Assembly: GCA_034006405.1 (NCBI GenBank)
Contig: JAVESW010000052.1
Coordinates: forward strand, 1-8,285
Direction: 5' to 3'
DNA length: 8,285 nucleotides
Origin: JALNYB01 sp023230065
Lineage (GTDB): Archaea > Thermoplasmatota > Thermoplasmata > Methanomassiliicoccales > Methanomethylophilaceae
This document shows, piece by piece, positions 5,715 through 8,285 of the stretch. Numbering within the stretch: the first letter of the stretch is position 1; each line of letters starts with the position of its first letter. Below the pieces are notes generated by a model. That model was not told where the DNA came from. It did no database searches and saw nothing but the letters and a program-made list of their open reading frames with translations. A program made the position numbers and the translations under genes.

Positions 5715-6356
5715 TCACCAATCGCTGAGTTTTGTATTACGGGCTGCGGACATCAGATGCTTCACAGGTTCCCAGGAACAGCGTGTATGCTTTGGGGGAC
5801 ACCCGTTATCTTTTATCCACTTTTCTATGAATTCCATTGTAAAATGATCGCTAGGATATCCTGATCCGATGTTCATATCGAATTCTTTCTGAATATCTTC
5901 AATCATTCTGTCTCTTGTAACTTTGGCTATTACAGACGCTGCAGAAACAATTGGGTATGTATCATCGGCTTTATGTCTAGCTACTACGTTCTCACCGTTC
6001 AGCCTTAATGACAATGCACTCGAGAATCTCATTTCACTGACATCAGGACAGTCCGCATATACTGTTTCAACTTGATGTTTAGAAACAGCTTCTCGGAACA
6101 TTTCCAATTCGATGATATTAAGGGACATCTTGAGTCTTCTTTCATCGATCTCGTTTGCAGATGCTATCACAACATAACTGTACGGACAGGCCTCTTTGAT
6201 CTGATCGTACATTTTTTCTCTGATCTTCGGGGTCAGCTTCTTAGAATCCTTTACATTGATCTCTCTAAGTGCATCATCTGTTTCTGCATAAACAGATCCA
6301 ACGACCAGAGGCCCTAGTACCGGCCCTCTTCCAGCCTCATCGACGCCACAGATCAT
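5715..6356 (-). CDS. rnhB: Ribonuclease HII
   Basis: An endonuclease that cleaves the RNA strand of RNA-DNA hybrids and nicks at single ribonucleotides in DNA, in replication and repair. The 213 residues match archaeal RNase HII length. The DEDD metal-binding residues are visible: Asp6 and Glu7 in GVDEAGRGPVLGP, Asp102 in VYADCPD, and Asp131 in HKADDTYPIVSAASVIAKVTRD. The GRG motif (9-11) and Tyr167 in GSGYPSD, for recognising the RNA-DNA junction, are also present, as is VKDSKKL (35-41). The ATG at 6356 leaves only a few residues before the catalytic Asp, as is normal for archaeal forms. It is divergent from mptA over a 100-base AT-rich region and is followed by the SCP2 gene, whose ribosome site overlaps the rnhB stop. 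Confidence 0.97.
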   Translation of the reverse strand: MICGVDEAGRGPVLGPLVVGSVYAETDDALREINVKDSKKLTPKIREKMYDQIKEACPYSYVVIASANEIDERRLKMSLNIIELEMFREAVSKHQVETVYADCPDVSEMRFSSALSLRLNGENVVARHKADDTYPIVSAASVIAKVTRDRMIEDIQKEFDMNIGSGYPSDHFTMEFIEKWIKDNGCPPKHTRCSWEPVKHLMSAARNTKLSDW

Positions 6357-6414
6357 AGCATACTCATTCTCTTATTAAGATAATAGCGTTTCCTACACTA
6401 ACTAAATTATTTGT

Positions 6415-6430
6415 ATGTCTATATATTTTA
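6415..6430 (+). promoter_or_regulatory. TATA element of mptA
   Basis: TGTCTATATATTTTAA lies 27-42 bases before the mptA ATG, so transcription would begin within a few bases of the start codon. No strong Shine-Dalgarno is seen, consistent with a near-leaderless mRNA. The first six bases equal one half-site of the amt palindrome, but the opposite half is absent here. Confidence 0.5.
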
Positions 6431-6456
6431 AGTTGAAAAAGTAATACATTGGGAAT

Positions 6457-7341
6457 ATGACTTTGAAGTGTGATGTTCAATATGGAAAAGGTGACACCGG
6501 ATTCAAACTTACAAAAGTAGGTGTCACCGGAGTCCGTAAACCAGTATTAGTACAGAGAGAACGAGCAACACCTCTCACCGGGGCTTTGAATTGTTCTATA
6601 GATATTTTTGTGGATCTTCCTGCAACACAGAAAGGATCCCATCTTTCAAGGAATGTTGAGGTTCTGAAAGAGGTTGCTTATGAAAGTATTTCTAAACCCG
6701 TATCAGGTCTAGAGAATATGGCTTCGGATATTTGCAAGAAACTTCTTGTTCATCATGAATATGCTCAGACTGCCGATGTTCGCATAAGGGCAGAATATTT
6801 CCGTTCAAGTAAGACCCCATTTGGAAAGAATACACTTGAAAGTTATCAATTGCTTGCAGGCGCCAAGGTGGTCCGTGGCGCCATTGTGAGGAAGACCATC
6901 GGAGTGGAGGTCATTGGTATGACTGCATGCCCTTGTGCTCAGCAGACGGTCAAAGAGATGCTCAACTGCAGTACAGAATACCCGGTGATATCACACAATC
7001 AGAGGAATGTCTGTACGCTTTTGATGACCATGGACGATAATATCAATTTAGAGGCTGATGATCTCATAGATTTGGTACAGGGTGTTTTCTCGTCGCCTAC
7101 ATATGAACTTCTGAAAAGAGACGACGAAGGACAAGTAGTTATCAATGCTCATTCTAATCCAAGATTTGTTGAAGATGTCGTCAGGAAAGGTTTGAAATTT
7201 ATCGTAGAGAAATATTCCAACCTTCCAGATGATGTGGAAGTATTGGTCAGAAGCGAATCTGAGGAATCCATCCATAAACATAACGCATTTGCGGAAAGGA
7301 CAGCGACGCTCGGTGAACTCAAAGGAGAAGCTTCAGAGTAA
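6457..7341 (+). CDS. mptA: GTP cyclohydrolase MptA (FolE2 family)
   Basis: This metal-dependent enzyme opens the GTP ring in the first step of pterin synthesis. Archaeal MptA makes 7,8-dihydroneopterin 2',3'-cyclic phosphate, a precursor of tetrahydromethanopterin and folate, and the MptA route also feeds archaeosine in some archaea. The 294 residues show family motifs: KPVLVQRE (28-35), KGSHLSRN (59-66), GMTACPCAQ (154-162), HNQR (180-183), SSPTYELLKRDDE (212-224), NPRFVEDVVRK (234-244) and HKHNAFAER (273-281). By analogy with FolE2, a Cys of CPC, His180, Glu217 and a His of HKH are the likely metal-site residues. Length is slightly below typical archaeal MptA (about 310). Which pterin product the host needs cannot be told from the window. 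Its stop codon lies inside a hairpin shared with the convergent gene. Confidence 0.95.
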   Translation: MTLKCDVQYGKGDTGFKLTKVGVTGVRKPVLVQRERATPLTGALNCSIDIFVDLPATQKGSHLSRNVEVLKEVAYESISKPVSGLENMASDICKKLLVHHEYAQTADVRIRAEYFRSSKTPFGKNTLESYQLLAGAKVVRGAIVRKTIGVEVIGMTACPCAQQTVKEMLNCSTEYPVISHNQRNVCTLLMTMDDNINLEADDLIDLVQGVFSSPTYELLKRDDEGQVVINAHSNPRFVEDVVRKGLKFIVEKYSNLPDDVEVLVRSESEESIHKHNAFAERTATLGELKGEASE

Positions 7342-7360
7342 GAGGATTACCTCTTACTCT
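7335..7360. terminator. Shared hairpin at the convergent ends of mptA and the TPD gene
   Basis: AGAGTAAGAGG (7335-7345) and CCTCTTACTCT (7350-7360) form a perfect 11-bp stem with an ATTA loop. Each arm contains one stop codon: the mptA TAA at 7339-7341 and the TPD TAA at 7354-7356. T-rich sequence follows on the plus strand (about 7366-7380), and a pyrimidine-rich stretch follows on the minus side. It probably terminates or protects the 3' ends of both transcripts. Confidence 0.7.
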
Positions 7361-8127
7361 TCGCATTTTTCTAATTTTTCATCTAAAATGGACATATCAG
7401 TTATGTAAACATTTTCCGGACATTCCAGATCATTCAGGCATCCTGTCCAATAGACAACGACGCCAGGTCCAAACAGATTTGTATATGGACAAAGTTGTTT
7501 TCTAGAGTTGAACCTGAATTCAACATTATCTCCGAATGAAGCTTTACTTTCGACCCAATAGATTTTGTGACCATTGTACATCATGGGTTCCTTGAGAAGG
7601 CAATCAGGTGTTTTCGTAGTTTCTCTTCCATCTTCTTCACGAAGGTCATTTTCGGTCATATATCTGATATCCTGTGAGTTCAACCAATCTTGAAGTAATT
7701 CCTCCCCCCAGATTCCTCTGGCTTTTTGTCTGTCATTTGCTTCAGGAGAGTAGACCAGATCATTCTTGACGGCTTCACGTACTTCATTGGCAACCTCTCC
7801 GCTTTCGAGAAGATCAGGGTCTCTGATGTATTCCCAAAATTGTTTCTTGCCGGTGCCATTCTCTTGGAAGATGAACATCATGATTAGGATGGGAGGAAAA
7901 TTGTAGAAGTTAGCAATCTCTAAAAAGGATTTACCTTTCTTCCATTCCTTCATCATTCTGGGCGTATCATTCTTCACCATATGGAAACGTTTTTTAACAG
8001 ATCTGCTGACTTTTTGAGTGTATAGTGTTTCAAGCAATCTTATATCATAGCCGTCAGCTAAGAGTATCTGAATGTCCTCTGGTCTGTTGAGTTTTTCATA
8101 CAGATACTTGTAATCTTGATAATCCAT
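7354..8127 (-). CDS. TPD-domain protein, archaeal relative of CDIN1/C15orf41 (predicted PD-(D/E)xK nuclease)
   Basis: A 257-residue soluble protein that I recognise as the TPD family, named for its Thr-Pro-Asp motif. Its human member CDIN1 (C15orf41) is mutated in congenital dyserythropoietic anaemia type I; the family has been predicted to be a restriction-fold nuclease. Visible here: an N-terminal helical part with helix-turn-helix-like segments (about 35-85, including KGKSFLEIANFYNFPP); the nuclease-like core with RGIWGEELLQDWL (138-149), TPD at 173-175, and WVESKASFGD (191-200) giving the E-x-K element; then QLCPYTNLFGPGVVVYW (211-227). Glu142/143, Asp175, Glu193 and Lys195 are the expected active-site residues. 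The ATG at 8127 follows GTGATC by four bases, and that motif contains the stop of the upstream gene, so the two are co-transcribed. The substrate is unknown. Confidence 0.85.
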   Translation of the reverse strand: MDYQDYKYLYEKLNRPEDIQILLADGYDIRLLETLYTQKVSRSVKKRFHMVKNDTPRMMKEWKKGKSFLEIANFYNFPPILIMMFIFQENGTGKKQFWEYIRDPDLLESGEVANEVREAVKNDLVYSPEANDRQKARGIWGEELLQDWLNSQDIRYMTENDLREEDGRETTKTPDCLLKEPMMYNGHKIYWVESKASFGDNVEFRFNSRKQLCPYTNLFGPGVVVYWTGCLNDLECPENVYITDMSILDEKLEKCEE

Positions 8128-8133
8128 GTTAGA

Positions 8134-8285
8134 TCACTGTGATTTGAGATTGATACAGAGGTCTTCGACAGCTTTGATGACAACATCCTGCACCATCGAC
8201 GTAGGTGGGCAGTATGCGTTTTCAGAACGTACGATGAAATCTTCTGCTGTTACGCCTTCGATGGCTGCCGAGGTCAACCAGTTGA
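8134..8285 (-). CDS. 3' end of an unrecognised gene upstream of the TPD gene
   Basis: An open frame enters from the right edge and ends at TGA (8134-8136), giving 49 visible residues: NWLTSAAIEGVTAEDFIVRS, then ENAYCPPTSMVQDVVIKAVE, then DLCINLKSQ. The composition is protein-like, with an amphipathic C-terminal helix. The stop lies only 6 bases before the TPD start and is part of its ribosome site, which supports a real upstream operon partner. I do not recognise the family from this tail. The rest of the gene lies outside the window. Confidence 0.6.
   Translation of the reverse strand, partial: NWLTSAAIEGVTAEDFIVRSENAYCPPTSMVQDVVIKAVEDLCINLKSQ

Noticed and set aside
1..8285. CRISPR array, insertion sequence, toxin-antitoxin or phage module
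   Set aside because: No regularly spaced repeats, transposase, integrase or paired small genes are visible; genes are housekeeping-type with tight, ordinary spacing.

Overview
The window looks like archaeal chromosome, most likely from a euryarchaeal methanogen or a close relative. Supporting evidence: an archaeal initiator tRNA with the A1:U72 pair and encoded CCA; TATA/BRE-type promoters; an archaeal GTP cyclohydrolase (MptA); an archaeal RNase HII; the amidotransferase pair GatC/GatA; and methanogen-typical cysteine-rich families (DUF2284, DUF116). The base composition is AT-rich. None of the 11 stop codons seen is TAG. A Methanomassiliicoccales/Thermoplasmata-type host would fit, but this is inference and no marker here settles it.

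Layout from left to right. (1) 1-1140, minus strand: gatC-gatA for Asn-tRNA(Asn) formation, overlapping by ATGA, with gatA cut by the left edge. (2) 1383-1931 (minus) and 2032-2499 (plus): a divergent pair of cysteine-rich metal-binding proteins, DUF2284 and DUF116. (3) 2641-3153: a small TPR protein with a downstream hairpin. (4) 3182-5032: an AT-rich control region with two copies of the palindrome TAGACA-N2-TGTCTA, then the ammonium transporter amt and its PII regulator glnK. (5) 5145-5222, minus: initiator tRNA-Met with its own promoter. (6) 5377-6356, minus: rnhB followed by an SCP2-domain protein in a coupled pair. (7) 6457-7341, plus: mptA. (8) 7354-8127, minus: a TPD-domain protein related to human CDIN1/C15orf41, convergent with mptA and sharing a perfect hairpin that contains both stop codons. 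Just upstream of it lies the 3' end of an unrecognised gene running off the right edge.

Most of this is housekeeping and nitrogen uptake. The amt-glnK unit is a coherent system: Amt is the channel, GlnK plugs it when nitrogen is sufficient, and the palindromes suggest transcriptional control by an unidentified repressor. The known methanogen NrpR operator (GGAA-N6-TTCC) was not seen there. Translation signals split into two styles: internal operon genes have Shine-Dalgarno motifs merged with the upstream stop codon, while several first genes have TATA-like elements so close to the start codon that leaderless or very short-leader mRNAs are likely. I found no mobile element, CRISPR array or phage gene. 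The least characterised contents are the TPD protein, the DUF2284/DUF116 pair and the amt palindromes.
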